From the NCBI RefSeq assembly GCF_014205165.1, contig NZ_JACHMZ010000001.1, forward strand, positions 2,688,501-2,752,500: DNA of 64,000 bases, read 5' to 3'. The notes under the pieces are model-generated. The model ran no database searches and was not told the DNA's origin. It saw only the letters and a program-made list of their open reading frames with translations. Positions 30,570 through 39,192 of this stretch are shown in pieces. Made by a program: the position numbers and the translations under genes. The DNA comes from Micromonospora carbonacea. GTDB lineage: Bacteria > Actinomycetota > Actinomycetes > Mycobacteriales > Micromonosporaceae. How positions within the stretch are numbered: position 1 is the first letter of the stretch; every line of letters begins with the position of its first letter.

Positions 30570-31825
30570 GCGTCGAGGTGGCCGGCTCCTGCCGGGTCCT
30601 GCTGCACGAGCTGCGCGTCCGCCCCGACGGCGACGAGTGGATCGTCGGGCGGGTCGAGACCGGCGACTTCGTCGCCGTGCCCGAGATCGCGGCGGCCGCC
30701 CTGCGGCTGCTCGGGTCGGGGCACAGCGTCGACGAGACCCACCGGCGGCTGCGCGCCGAGCGGGGACGCGCCGTCGACGTCGCCGGGTTCGTCCGCGACC
30801 TGGTCGGGCTGGGCTTCGTCGCCGCCGTCGACGGCCGGCCGCTGCCCGGCGCGCCGGTGCCCGCGCCGACGCTGCCCCGGCTGCGCCCACGGCACGTGCG
30901 GTGGCTGGTCGCCCGCCCCGTCGCCGTCGCGGCCCTGGCGGTGACCGTGGCCGCCGTGGTGACGACGCTGCTCACCCCCGACGTCCTGCCGGGCCACCGC
31001 GACCTGCTGTGGAGCCCGCACGCCAGCCTCGTGCTGGCCGGCAACGCGGCCGTCGCCTGGTCGATCATCCTGCTGCACGAGCTGGCGCACCTGCTGACCG
31101 CGCGGGCCCACGGGGTGCCGGGCCGGCTGGGCCTGGGCACCCGGCTGCAGTTCCTGGTCGCGCAGACCGACGTGAGCGGCATCTGGGCCGCGCCCCGGTC
31201 GGCCCGGCTCACCGTCTACCTCTCCGGCATGGCCGTCAACGTCGTCGTCGCGTCCGTGGCCGTGCTCGTGCGGGCCGCCGCCGCGCCGGGCGGCGAGGTC
31301 GACCGGGCCGCCGCCGTGGTGCTGCTGCTCGCCGTGCTGCCGCTGCCGGTGCAGTTCCTCGTCTTCATGCGCACCGACGTCTACTTCGTCCTGCAGGACG
31401 TCGCGGGCGCGCGCAACCTCTACGCCGACGGCGCCGCGTACGCCCGGTGGTGGCTGCGGCGGGCGGCCCGCCGGCCGGGCCGCGACCCGAGCCTGGCGCT
31501 GCCCGCCCGGGAACGCCGGGCCGTCCGCTGGTACGCGTTGCTGCTGGTCGTCGGCACCGCCGCCTGCCTCGCCGTGGCCGCCACCGTCACCGTGCCGTTC
31601 ACCCTGGCGCTGCTCGCCGACGCCGCCGGCGGCCTGCGCCCGGGCGGCGACCCGGTCGACCGGTTCGACGCCGCCGTCACCGCCGCCGTGCTCGGCGGCT
31701 CCTGGGCGGTGTGGTGCTGGGCGTGGTGGCGGCGGCACGGTCGGCGGCTGCGCACCCTTCGCCGCGCCCGCCGTGCCGTGCCCGTGGCGGGGCCGGCCGG
31801 CCACCAGTCGACGGGAGGGAGGTGA
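30566..31825 (+). CDS. Membrane HExxH metalloprotein (M50-like) with PqqD-like N-terminus
   Basis: A 419-residue protein. Residues 1-90 look like a peptide-binding PqqD/RRE domain (VPEIAAAALRLLGSGHSVDETHRRL, DLVGLGFV). The rest is membrane-embedded with about six helices. Helix 2 holds HELAH (171-175), the zinc motif of site-2 (M50) proteases. A later MRTDVYFVLQD segment is a candidate for the third ligand. Proteins of this type occur in RiPP clusters as leader peptidases or export factors. GTG 30566 lies inside the stop of the E1 gene. Its own stop is 5 nt before the start of the small peptide gene. Role inferred: cleaving or exporting the modified peptide. Confidence 0.85.
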   Translation: MSVEVAGSCRVLLHELRVRPDGDEWIVGRVETGDFVAVPEIAAAALRLLGSGHSVDETHRRLRAERGRAVDVAGFVRDLVGLGFVAAVDGRPLPGAPVPAPTLPRLRPRHVRWLVARPVAVAALAVTVAAVVTTLLTPDVLPGHRDLLWSPHASLVLAGNAAVAWSIILLHELAHLLTARAHGVPGRLGLGTRLQFLVAQTDVSGIWAAPRSARLTVYLSGMAVNVVVASVAVLVRAAAAPGGEVDRAAAVVLLLAVLPLPVQFLVFMRTDVYFVLQDVAGARNLYADGAAYARWWLRRAARRPGRDPSLALPARERRAVRWYALLLVVGTAACLAVAATVTVPFTLALLADAAGGLRPGGDPVDRFDAAVTAAVLGGSWAVWCWAWWRRHGRRLRTLRRARRAVPVAGPAGHQSTGGR

Positions 31826-31830
31826 GCGGC

Positions 31831-31902
31831 GTGGAGCAGATCGTCATTCGGAAGCTGGACAAGGTGGAGACGACCAGTGCGAGCAACCCCAGCGGCAACT
31901 GA
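31831..31902 (+). CDS. Putative RiPP precursor peptide, 23 residues, C-terminal Asn
   Basis: A short frame starting GTG 31831 (26 residues if GTG 31822 is used) and ending in Ser-Asn-Pro-Ser-Gly-Asn. The first part, VEQIVIRKLDKVETT, is charged and leader-like; the tail TSASNPSGN is small and polar, core-like. A very good ribosome-binding site (GGGAGGGAGG, 31813-31822) is placed 8-9 nt before GTG 31831, much better than expected by chance for a frame this short. It follows directly after an E1-like enzyme and a membrane protease that both carry peptide-binding domains. The C-terminal Asn matches the residue adenylated in microcin C precursors. Confidence 0.7.
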   Translation: MEQIVIRKLDKVETTSASNPSGN

Positions 31903-32105
31903 GCCGGGGCCCGGCCGGCGCGCCGCCGGCGTGCCGGTGTCGGCGGCGCGGCGGCCACGGCTGCCGTCGGCCGCCCCGCCGCCGCGCCCACCCCGCCCCG
32001 GGCGTCGGCCCCCACCACCCTGATCCACCTCGCCCCACCACCCCCACCACCACCTCGCCCCACCATCCCGCCCCTCCGACCCGATCGACGAGACAGGGAC
32101 CAGCC

Positions 32106-33305
32106 GTGCCGGAGACCAGCCCACGCATCGCCCGCCTGCTGCACGACCTGCGCGCCGGCGGCACACAGGCGCTCGCCGACTTCTGGCGGGAGGTCGCCGC
32201 CCGGGGCACGCCCCTGATCGAGCAGGTCGACGGCGACAGCGCCCTGGTGACCTTCCTGTGGCGGGGGGAGGCGGCCCAGACCACCACCGGCTGGGGCATC
32301 GACCTGGCGTTGCGCCGCGTCCCGGGCACCGACCTGTGGCACGGCTCGCAGCGGCTTCCGGTCGACCTGCGCACCATCTACTTCCTGCGGCACGGCTCGC
32401 CGGAGCTGCCGACCGACGCCACCGGCCGGGGCCCCACCCACCTCGACGTGTTCAACCACCACCCGTTCCGGCTGCCCGCCGACCCCGCCGACCCCAACGA
32501 CCGGGAGCTGTGGACGTCCCTGCTGGAGCTGCCGAAGGCCCCCGACGAGCCCTGGATCCGGCACCACCCCGGCGTGCCCCGGGGGACCGTGCTGACCACC
32601 GGCGTGCGCACCGCCGCCTGGGGCGGCCGCCGCCGCGTCGCGGTCTACCGGCCGGCGGTCCCGGCCACCGGGCCGCTGCCGCTGCTGGTGGTCTTCGACG
32701 GCTACCTGTCCCGGGCGCTGCTGCGGGTGCCCGCGACGCTGGACAACCTGATCGCCGCCGGGCGGATCCCGCCGACCCTGGCGCTGTTCGTCTCGGCCCC
32801 CAGCGGGGCGCGCCGGATGACCGAGCTGCGCCCGTCGGCCGCGCTGCGCGCGTTCGTCACCCGGGAGCTGCTGCCCTGGGCCCGGCGGCGCTGGGCGGTC
32901 ACCGACGACCCCGCCCGGCGGGTCATCGCGGGCTCGTCGCTGGGCGGGCTCGCCGCCGCGTACGTGGCGCTGGCCGCCCCCGGCGCGTTCGGCGCGGTGA
33001 TCGCCCAGTCGGGCAGCTTCTGGTGGCCCGCGTCGACGCGGCCCGGCGAGCGGGAGTGGCTGACCCGCGCGTACGCCGGGTGGCCCGCCGCGCCCGTGCG
33101 GTTCTACCTGGACGTGGGGGACCGGGAGAACACCTGGCCCCGCCCCGAGCAGGTCGACCAGCTCTCCGTCAACCGCCGCTTCCGGGATCTGCTGGTCGCC
33201 CGCGGCCACCAGGTGACCTACGCGGAATACCGGGGCGGGCACGACTACGTCAACTGGCGGCGCACCTTCGCCGAGGGGCTGCTCGCCGTCCTCGGCGGCC
33301 CCTGA
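32106..33305 (+). CDS. Enterochelin-esterase-like (Fes/esterase D) hydrolase
   Basis: A 399-residue alpha/beta hydrolase. The N-terminal ~150 residues match the Fes N-domain (ALADFWREVAARGTPLIEQ, VTFLWRGEAAQ). The hydrolase domain has LLVVFDGYL, the nucleophile elbow GSSLGG, an Asp in LDVGDRENTW and His in YRGGHDYVNWR. Fes enzymes hydrolyse ester-linked catechol siderophores after iron uptake, and homologues act on other peptide esters. Here the gene stands 203 bp after the putative precursor peptide and could release, trim or detoxify its product. A link to the Ser-containing NRPS product 23 kb away is a weaker alternative. GTG 32106; no signal peptide. Confidence 0.88.
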   Translation: MPETSPRIARLLHDLRAGGTQALADFWREVAARGTPLIEQVDGDSALVTFLWRGEAAQTTTGWGIDLALRRVPGTDLWHGSQRLPVDLRTIYFLRHGSPELPTDATGRGPTHLDVFNHHPFRLPADPADPNDRELWTSLLELPKAPDEPWIRHHPGVPRGTVLTTGVRTAAWGGRRRVAVYRPAVPATGPLPLLVVFDGYLSRALLRVPATLDNLIAAGRIPPTLALFVSAPSGARRMTELRPSAALRAFVTRELLPWARRRWAVTDDPARRVIAGSSLGGLAAAYVALAAPGAFGAVIAQSGSFWWPASTRPGEREWLTRAYAGWPAAPVRFYLDVGDRENTWPRPEQVDQLSVNRRFRDLLVARGHQVTYAEYRGGHDYVNWRRTFAEGLLAVLGGP

Positions 33306-33309
33306 CGCC

Positions 33310-33367
33310 CACCGGTCCGACGCCCACCCGGTCCGACGCCCACCGGTCCGACGTTCACCCGGTCCGG
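33310..33367. repeat. Four short tandem units ccacc(c)ggtccgacg
   Basis: About four units of 12-14 bp (gcccaccggtccgac and variants) lie between the stops of two convergent genes and run into the last codons of the monooxygenase gene. It is probably a slippage-derived array. Confidence 0.7.
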
Positions 33368-34677
33368 GTGCCGCCCCGCAGCACCCGGGCCACGATCGCC
33401 GGCCGCAGCAGCCGGTGCGGCGGGTCGACGAGGTTGAGCACCCGCAGGAACGCGGTGCCCAGGACCGCGTCGGTGCGCGCCGCCGCGTGCAGCCGGTGCA
33501 CGTACGCGTTGATGAGCCGGACCCGCGGCGTGCGCCGCCCGGCGACCCCGGGGAACCGCAGGTCCGTGCCGACCGCGATGGACCACGGCCCGTCGATGAG
33601 CTGGCCGGCGCCCCGGAAGAACCGTCGCCGCAACCGGCGTCGGTCGCCGGCCAGCAGCCGCCGCAGCAGCAGGCCCTCGCCGGCCGCGACCGTCATGCCC
33701 TGACCGTAGACGGGGTTGAAGCTGCACAGGGCGTCGCCGAACACCAGGAACCCGTCGGGGAAGCGGCGCAGCCGCTCGTAACGCCGCCGCACGCTCGCCG
33801 GGTAGCGCATCAGCGCCGGCCCGCCCACCGGGACGGCCTCGCGCACCACCTGGCTGATCAGCGGCTGGCCCAGCGACTCGGCGAACCGGGCGTAGCCCTC
33901 GTCGTCCAGCGGCGGCTGCTCGCCGAGCACCCCGCTCAGCGCCACCGCGAAGCGGCCGTCCTCCTGGGCGGCGACGATGCCGGTGCGCGGGCGTCCCGGT
34001 ACGGCGTTGGTCAACGCGCCGAGTAGGCCGTCGAGGTGGCGGGGGTCGCGCTCGTAGGTGCGGGTGACGTAGGTGACGTCGACGGTGACCCGCTGCTCGA
34101 CCGGGGCCGGGTAGCCGAGCGCGGCCAGCCACGCCGGGCTGCGCGACGCCCGGCCGCAGGCGTCGACCACCAGGTCGGCGTCGAGCCGGTACGCCGCCCC
34201 GCCGCGCGGCGTCAGCAGGACCCCGGTGATCCGGCGGCGGTCGTCGGAGGCGCACAGGGCGGTCGCCTCCGCGGGCGGGCGGAAGTGGACGTTGGCCAGC
34301 CGCTCCACCCGGGCCCGCACCGTGCGCTCCAGCAGGGGGCGGCTCACGCCCACCCCGACCAGGTCGGACGCGGACCGGCGCATCAGGTGGCCGTCGTTGC
34401 ACCAGTGCACCTGCCCGTTGAGGTCGACCAGCGGCGCGCCGGCGGCGTGCAGCTCGTCGCTGAGGCCGTCGAACAGCTCGTCGAGCGCCGCCCGGCCCCG
34501 GGCCAGCAGCACGTGCAGTTGCCGCGACTGGGGCACCCCGCGCCGGTGCGCGACGGCGTCGGGCAGCGCGTCGCGGTCGACGAGCGTGACGCTGTCGTAC
34601 GCGTCGCTGAGCACCCGGGCGGCGATCAGCCCGGCCATGCTCGCGCCCAGCACCACGGCGGTGCCCGCTCGGCTCAT
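33355..34677 (-). CDS. FAD-dependent monooxygenase/hydroxylase
   Basis: A 440-residue flavoprotein of the aromatic-hydroxylase/geranylgeranyl-reductase superfamily. The N-terminal dinucleotide fold is AVVLGASMAGLIAARVL; the mid-region has LDADLVVDACGRASRSPAWL (NAD(P)H/FAD linker). The FAD ribityl motif is FGDALCSFNPVYGQGMT near residue 320. Homologues act on polyketides, carotenoids and small aromatics; substrate is unknown. It is not in an obvious biosynthetic operon. Start ATG 34677 places the Rossmann motif 8 residues from the N-terminus, as expected; the longer frame to 35094 is antisense to the permease gene. Confidence 0.9.
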   Translation of the reverse strand: MSRAGTAVVLGASMAGLIAARVLSDAYDSVTLVDRDALPDAVAHRRGVPQSRQLHVLLARGRAALDELFDGLSDELHAAGAPLVDLNGQVHWCNDGHLMRRSASDLVGVGVSRPLLERTVRARVERLANVHFRPPAEATALCASDDRRRITGVLLTPRGGAAYRLDADLVVDACGRASRSPAWLAALGYPAPVEQRVTVDVTYVTRTYERDPRHLDGLLGALTNAVPGRPRTGIVAAQEDGRFAVALSGVLGEQPPLDDEGYARFAESLGQPLISQVVREAVPVGGPALMRYPASVRRRYERLRRFPDGFLVFGDALCSFNPVYGQGMTVAAGEGLLLRRLLAGDRRRLRRRFFRGAGQLIDGPWSIAVGTDLRFPGVAGRRTPRVRLINAYVHRLHAAARTDAVLGTAFLRVLNLVDPPHRLLRPAIVARVLRGGTRTG

Positions 34678-34840
34678 GCCGCGACGGTAGCCGGCCCGGG
34701 GCGGAGCCGTCCTCTTCGAGCTTGCGCAACCGGCCCGGCGGCAGGGCAACCTCGAAGAAGCGGCGTGCGCGGATCTTGGATGGGATGAGCCCAACTCCAC
34801 GCCGCCGGGACCGGGGGGCGTCGCACCCGAGGTGGTCTCG

Positions 34841-36517
34841 ATGTACCAGCAGCCCCTGCAACCGGTGGCCGGCTCGCTCGCGCTGAGCGCCGCCTGCGCC
34901 GCGCTGCCCCTGCTCACCCTGTTCCTCCTGCTCGGGGTCGCGCGTACCCGCGCCTGGGTGGCGGCGTTCGGCGCGCTGGCCGTGGCGGTCGTCCTGGCGT
35001 GGGCGCTGTGGCGGATGCCGCTGGCGCAGACGCTGCTGGCCGCCGGGCAGGGCGCGACGTTCGCGATCTTCCCCCTGGTGTGGACGTTCGGCACGGCGAT
35101 CTGGATCTACCGGATGACCGTGCACACGGGACACTTCGACACGCTGCGGCGCGGCTTCGCCCGGATCAGCGACGACCGACGCGTGCAGGCCATGGTGATC
35201 GCGTTCTGCTTCGGGTCGCTGCTGGAGGCGCTCGCCGGCCAGGGCACGCCGGTGGCCGTCACCACGGTCATGCTGCTGGCCCTCGGGTTCACCCCGGTCC
35301 GGGCGGCCACCGTGGCGCTGGTCGCCAACACGGTGCCGGCCGCGTTCGGGCCGCTCGGGCTGCCGATCACCACCCTTTCCGGGGTGACCGGGCTGCCCGC
35401 GACGGAGCTGGGCATGATGGCCGGCCGGCAGGTCCCCGTGGTGGCGGTCCTCGTCCCGCTGGTGCTGCTCCTCGTCGTCGACGGCCGCCGGGGGCTGCGG
35501 GAGCTGTGGCGTCCGGCGCTGGCCTGCGGCGTCGCGTTCGCGCTGGCCCAGTTCGCCACCACGAACTTCCTGACGGCCGCGCTCGCCGACATCGTCGCCG
35601 CCTTCGCGGGGGCGGGCGTCCTGCTGCTCGTCACCCGCCGGGCCCGCCGGCCGGTGCCCGCACCGGCCGGTGACGGCCCGCCAGAGCGCGCCGCGTCGTC
35701 GGGGTCCGCCGCGTCGCCGGCGGGCGGAGCGGGGCCCGCCGGGTCGCCGCAGGGCCCGCCGGAGGGCGGCACGTCGGCGCCCGGCCGGGCGTGGCTGGCG
35801 TACGCGCCCTACGTCACCATCGTGGCGGTCTTCGCCGTCTCCCAGGTGCCGGCCGTCAAGCGCCTGCTGGACGCCGGCACGCTCGCCGTCTCCTGGCCCG
35901 GCCTGCACGTGCTCACCGCCGCCGGCGCCCCGTCGCCCCTGTCGACCTTCCGCTTCGCCTGGCTCGCCGCGCCCGGCTCGCTGCTGCTGGTGGCCGGCCT
36001 GGTCACGATGGCGCTGCTGCGGGTCTCCCCGCGCGAGGCCGGGCGGCTCTACGGGCGCACCCTGTACGAGCTGCGCTGGGCCGTGCTGACGGTGGTCGGC
36101 CTGCTGGCGCTGTCGTTCACGATGAACGCGTCCGGGCAGATCGCCACCCTCGGCGTCTGGATGGCCGGCGCGGGCACCCTGTTCGCCGTCCTGGCCCCCG
36201 TCCTCGGCTGGCTCGGAGTCGCCCTGACCGGCTCGGACACGTCGTCGAACTCGCTGTTCGGCGCGCTCCAGGTCGCGGCGGCGCAGCGGGCCGGCCTCGA
36301 CCCGGTCCTGCTCGCCGCCGCCAACGCCTCCGGCGGCACACTGGGAAAGATGATCAGCCTGCAGAACCTCACCATCGCCGCCGCGGCCGTCGGCCTCACC
36401 GGCCGGGAGGGCGACCTGTTCCGCCGGATGTTCGGCTGGAGCGTGCTGCTGCTCGCCCTGATGTGCCTGCTGGTGGGGCTTCAGGCCACGCCGCTGCTGT
36501 CCTGGATGGTGCCCTGA
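34841..36517 (+). CDS. L-lactate permease (LctP/LldP family)
   Basis: A 558-residue transporter with about 13-14 helices for proton-linked uptake of lactate and similar hydroxy-acids. Family segments include FGTAIWIYRMTVHTGHFDTLRRGFA, FCFGSLLEALAGQGTPVAVT, AFGPLGLPITTL and the C-terminal GSDTSSNSLFGALQ, characteristic of LctP. A hydrophilic Pro/Gly/Ala-rich loop of about 45 residues (near 275-318) is longer than usual. ATG 34841 is preferred over the in-frame GTG 34832 because GAGGTGG lies 7-12 nt upstream. No lactate dehydrogenase gene is adjacent. Confidence 0.93.
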   Translation: MYQQPLQPVAGSLALSAACAALPLLTLFLLLGVARTRAWVAAFGALAVAVVLAWALWRMPLAQTLLAAGQGATFAIFPLVWTFGTAIWIYRMTVHTGHFDTLRRGFARISDDRRVQAMVIAFCFGSLLEALAGQGTPVAVTTVMLLALGFTPVRAATVALVANTVPAAFGPLGLPITTLSGVTGLPATELGMMAGRQVPVVAVLVPLVLLLVVDGRRGLRELWRPALACGVAFALAQFATTNFLTAALADIVAAFAGAGVLLLVTRRARRPVPAPAGDGPPERAASSGSAASPAGGAGPAGSPQGPPEGGTSAPGRAWLAYAPYVTIVAVFAVSQVPAVKRLLDAGTLAVSWPGLHVLTAAGAPSPLSTFRFAWLAAPGSLLLVAGLVTMALLRVSPREAGRLYGRTLYELRWAVLTVVGLLALSFTMNASGQIATLGVWMAGAGTLFAVLAPVLGWLGVALTGSDTSSNSLFGALQVAAAQRAGLDPVLLAAANASGGTLGKMISLQNLTIAAAAVGLTGREGDLFRRMFGWSVLLLALMCLLVGLQATPLLSWMVP

Positions 36518-36615
36518 CGGCGTCGTCCGCGTCGACCGTCGCCCGGCCGGCTCCCGGTGCCCGACGGTGCGTCCCGGCACGTTTGTCCCCGGCCAGGGCG
36601 GGAACGGCACCCGTC

Positions 36616-37917
36616 ATGACGAAACCTCGTGTGGTGATCGTGGGGGCCGGATTCGCCGGTTACCACGCGGCGAAGACGTTGAGCCGGACCGCCCGCAACA
36701 AGGCCGAGATCGTGCTGCTGAACTCGACCGACTACTTCCTCTACCTGCCGCTGCTGCCCGAGGTGGCCGCCGGCGTGGTCGAACCCGGGCGGCTCAGCGT
36801 GCCGCTCAGCGGCACCCTCGACGGGGTGCGGGTGGTCGTCGGCGAGGCCGACCGGGTCGACCTGCAGAACCGCTGGGTCGGCTACCGGATGCCGGAGGGC
36901 GACGGCGGCCGGCTCGCGTACGACCGGCTGGTGCTCGCCGTCGGCAGCGTCAACAAGCTGCTGCCCATCCCCGGCGTGACCGAGTACGCCCACGGGTTCC
37001 GCGGCCTGCCCGAGGCGCTCTACCTGCACGACCACGTGGTCCGCCAGATCGAGCTGGCGGAGCTGACCGACGACCCCGCCGAGCAGCGGGCGCGCACCAC
37101 GTTCGTGGTCGTCGGCGCCGGCTACACCGGCACGGAGGTCGCCGCCCACGGGCAGTTGTTCACCGACCGGCTGGTCGCCCAGCGGCCGCACCTCGACGTC
37201 CGGCCCCGCTGGATGCTGCTCGACGTGGCCCCCCGGGTGCTGCCGGAGCTCGACGAGCGGATGTCCCGCACCGCCGACCGGGTGCTGCGGCGGCGCGGCG
37301 TCGACGTGCGAATGGGCGTCTCCGTGTCGGAGGCCACCCCCGACGGGGTGATGCTCACCGACGGGGAGTACGTGCCCACGTGCAGCCTCGTTTGGTGCGT
37401 CGGCGTGCGCCCCGACCCGTTCGTCGCCGAGCTGGGCCTGCGTACCGAGAAGGGCCGGCTCGTGGTGGACGAGTACCTCACCGTGCCCGGCTTCCCCGAG
37501 GTGTACGCCTGCGGGGACGCGGCGGCGGTGCCCGACCTGACGCAGCCCGGGAAGATCTGCACGATGACGGCCCAGCACGCCCAGCGGCAGGGCAGGCTGG
37601 TGGCCCACAACATCGCGGCCTCCTACGGGCAGGGCCGGCGTCGCCCGTACAAGCATCACGACCTGGGCTGGGTGGTCGACCTCGGCGGCAGGGACGCGGC
37701 GGCGAACCCGCTGAAGGTCTCGCTGGCCGGCCTGCCGGCCAAGGCCGTCACCCGGGGCTACCACCTGCTGGCGATGCCGGGCAACCGGGCCCGGGTCGGG
37801 GCGGACTGGCTGCTCGACGCCGCCCTGCCCCGCCCGGCGGTGCAGCTCGGCCTGGTGCCGGCCAACGCGGTGCCGCTGGAGAGCTCGTCGCCGGAGGTTC
37901 CGGCCTACCGCCGCTGA
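36616..37917 (+). CDS. ndh: Type II NADH dehydrogenase (NDH-2)
   Basis: A 433-residue flavoprotein that passes electrons from NADH to menaquinone without pumping protons. It has two Rossmann motifs: VVIVGAGFAGYHAAKTL at the N-terminus (FAD) and FVVVGAGYTGTEVA near residue 155 (NADH). VYACGDAAAVPDL near 295 binds the FAD, and an AQHAQRQG helix lies at the quinone side. The C-terminal ~60 residues supply the amphipathic membrane-anchoring part. ATG 36616. It is likely monocistronic, ending at the interspersed repeat. Confidence 0.93.
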   Translation: MTKPRVVIVGAGFAGYHAAKTLSRTARNKAEIVLLNSTDYFLYLPLLPEVAAGVVEPGRLSVPLSGTLDGVRVVVGEADRVDLQNRWVGYRMPEGDGGRLAYDRLVLAVGSVNKLLPIPGVTEYAHGFRGLPEALYLHDHVVRQIELAELTDDPAEQRARTTFVVVGAGYTGTEVAAHGQLFTDRLVAQRPHLDVRPRWMLLDVAPRVLPELDERMSRTADRVLRRRGVDVRMGVSVSEATPDGVMLTDGEYVPTCSLVWCVGVRPDPFVAELGLRTEKGRLVVDEYLTVPGFPEVYACGDAAAVPDLTQPGKICTMTAQHAQRQGRLVAHNIAASYGQGRRRPYKHHDLGWVVDLGGRDAAANPLKVSLAGLPAKAVTRGYHLLAMPGNRARVGADWLLDAALPRPAVQLGLVPANAVPLESSSPEVPAYRR

Positions 37918-37978
37918 CGGACCGCCCGCGCCCGTTCGCGCCGCGCCCGTTCGCCGGCGGCCGGGCGCGGGCTCGGCC

Positions 37979-38034
37979 GTGAGAAGGGGCCCCTTCTCTA
38001 CCGAAAGCGTTAACAAGGGGCCCTTCCTTGCACC
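37979..38034 (+). repeat. Bipartite GTTAACAAGGGGCCCTT element, copy 3
   Basis: Left half gtgagaaggggccccttctc contains the perfect 16-bp palindrome AGAAGGGGCCCCTTCT. The spacer is taccgaaa and the right half gcgttaacaaggggcccttccttgc. It lies between the convergent NDH-2 and AI-2E permease genes. Confidence 0.9.
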
Positions 38035-38049
38035 CACCCCTGCTTGCAC

Positions 38050-39084
38050 CTAACCCCGGCGCGGGGCGAACTCGCGCAGCAGCACCTGCCCCACGCCGAC
38101 GACGGGGATGGCCAGCAGCGCGCCGGCCAGCCCGGCCAGCTCCGCCGCGAACAGCACGCTGACCAGGACGGTGAGCGGGTTCAACCGGACCGCCCGCGAC
38201 ATGATCAGCGGTTGCAGCAGGTGGTTCTCCACCTGCTGGTAGACCACGAAGAAGACCAGCACCACGATGCCGGCGGTGGGGGAGTGCAGGAAGCCGGCGC
38301 CCCCGGCGAGGACGGCGCCGATGGTCGCGCCCACCAGCGGCACCAGGTCGGCGACCGCCACCAGCAGCGCGATCACCCCGGCGAACGGCACCCCGGTCAG
38401 GACGAGCACCAGGAACGTCAACGCCCCGCAGATCACGCTGATCAGCAGGTTCCCGCTCAGGTAGCCGGTGACCACCCGGGAGACGCCCCAACCGACCCGG
38501 CGCGCCCGCGACGCGGGCCCGTCGCCGAGCCACCCCAGCCCCGCCGAGATCATCTTCGGGGCCTCCAGCACCATCAGGTACGCCAGCACGACCACGGTGA
38601 CCAGCCCGGCGAGGGTCTCCAGCACGCTGCGGACCAGCCCCACCGTGGGATCGCGCAGCCGGTTGCCGTACTGCTGCACCTGCGCCGAGTGGCCCACCAC
38701 GTACTGCCGCAGCCGCAGCCGTTCGAGCGCCTCGCCGAACGGCCCCCGGCCGGCCCGGGTCTCCCGCAGCACGTCCGGCGCCCGGTCGGCCGCGCGCCCC
38801 AGCTCGTCCAGCAGCGGCAGGACGATTCCCGCCACCAGCGCGGCGAGCAGGCCGAACGCGGCCACGAAGACCAGCAGCGTGGCCACCGTGCGACGGCGTA
38901 CGAGGCGGCGCTGCAGGGCGTCGACGGGCGGTTTCAGCGCGATGGCGAAGAAGACGGCGACGACCGTCCAGGTCAGCACCCGCCGGGTGGCCCAGGCCAG
39001 GGCCAGCACGACCAGGGTCGCCAGCACCAGGCCGATGACGATGGCCGCCCGCCGGGCGGTCGCCCGGTCCTCGGCGTTCCTCAT
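38050..39084 (-). CDS. AI-2E family transporter (PerM-like)
   Basis: A 344-residue polytopic protein with about seven to eight helices. The family pattern VVAVFFAIALKPPVDALQRRL near the N-terminus, YLSGNLLISVICGALTFLVLVLTGVPFAGVIALLVAVADLVPLVGATIG, and NHLLQPLIMSRAVRLNPLTVLVS identify it. Despite the name, most members are not known to move autoinducer-2; some act as Na+/H+ antiporters. ATG 39084. Upstream lies a separate divergent-free gap and another minus-strand gene. Confidence 0.92.
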   Translation of the reverse strand: MRNAEDRATARRAAIVIGLVLATLVVLALAWATRRVLTWTVVAVFFAIALKPPVDALQRRLVRRRTVATLLVFVAAFGLLAALVAGIVLPLLDELGRAADRAPDVLRETRAGRGPFGEALERLRLRQYVVGHSAQVQQYGNRLRDPTVGLVRSVLETLAGLVTVVVLAYLMVLEAPKMISAGLGWLGDGPASRARRVGWGVSRVVTGYLSGNLLISVICGALTFLVLVLTGVPFAGVIALLVAVADLVPLVGATIGAVLAGGAGFLHSPTAGIVVLVFFVVYQQVENHLLQPLIMSRAVRLNPLTVLVSVLFAAELAGLAGALLAIPVVGVGQVLLREFAPRRG

Positions 39085-39192
39085 CGGGCGCGGCTACCCC
39101 GGCCGGCGCTCCGGAAACCCGGACCCGGCGTCCGCTTCGCACCGTGCTGCCCCGTTCCGCCCGGCAGCCCTTGCCCGCCACCCGGGTCTCGG

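Noticed and set aside
32106..33305. Esterase as part of the NRPS siderophore system
   Set aside because: Possible, but it is 23 kb from the NRPS genes with many unrelated genes between and no siderophore uptake gene nearby; linkage to the adjacent peptide cassette is simpler.
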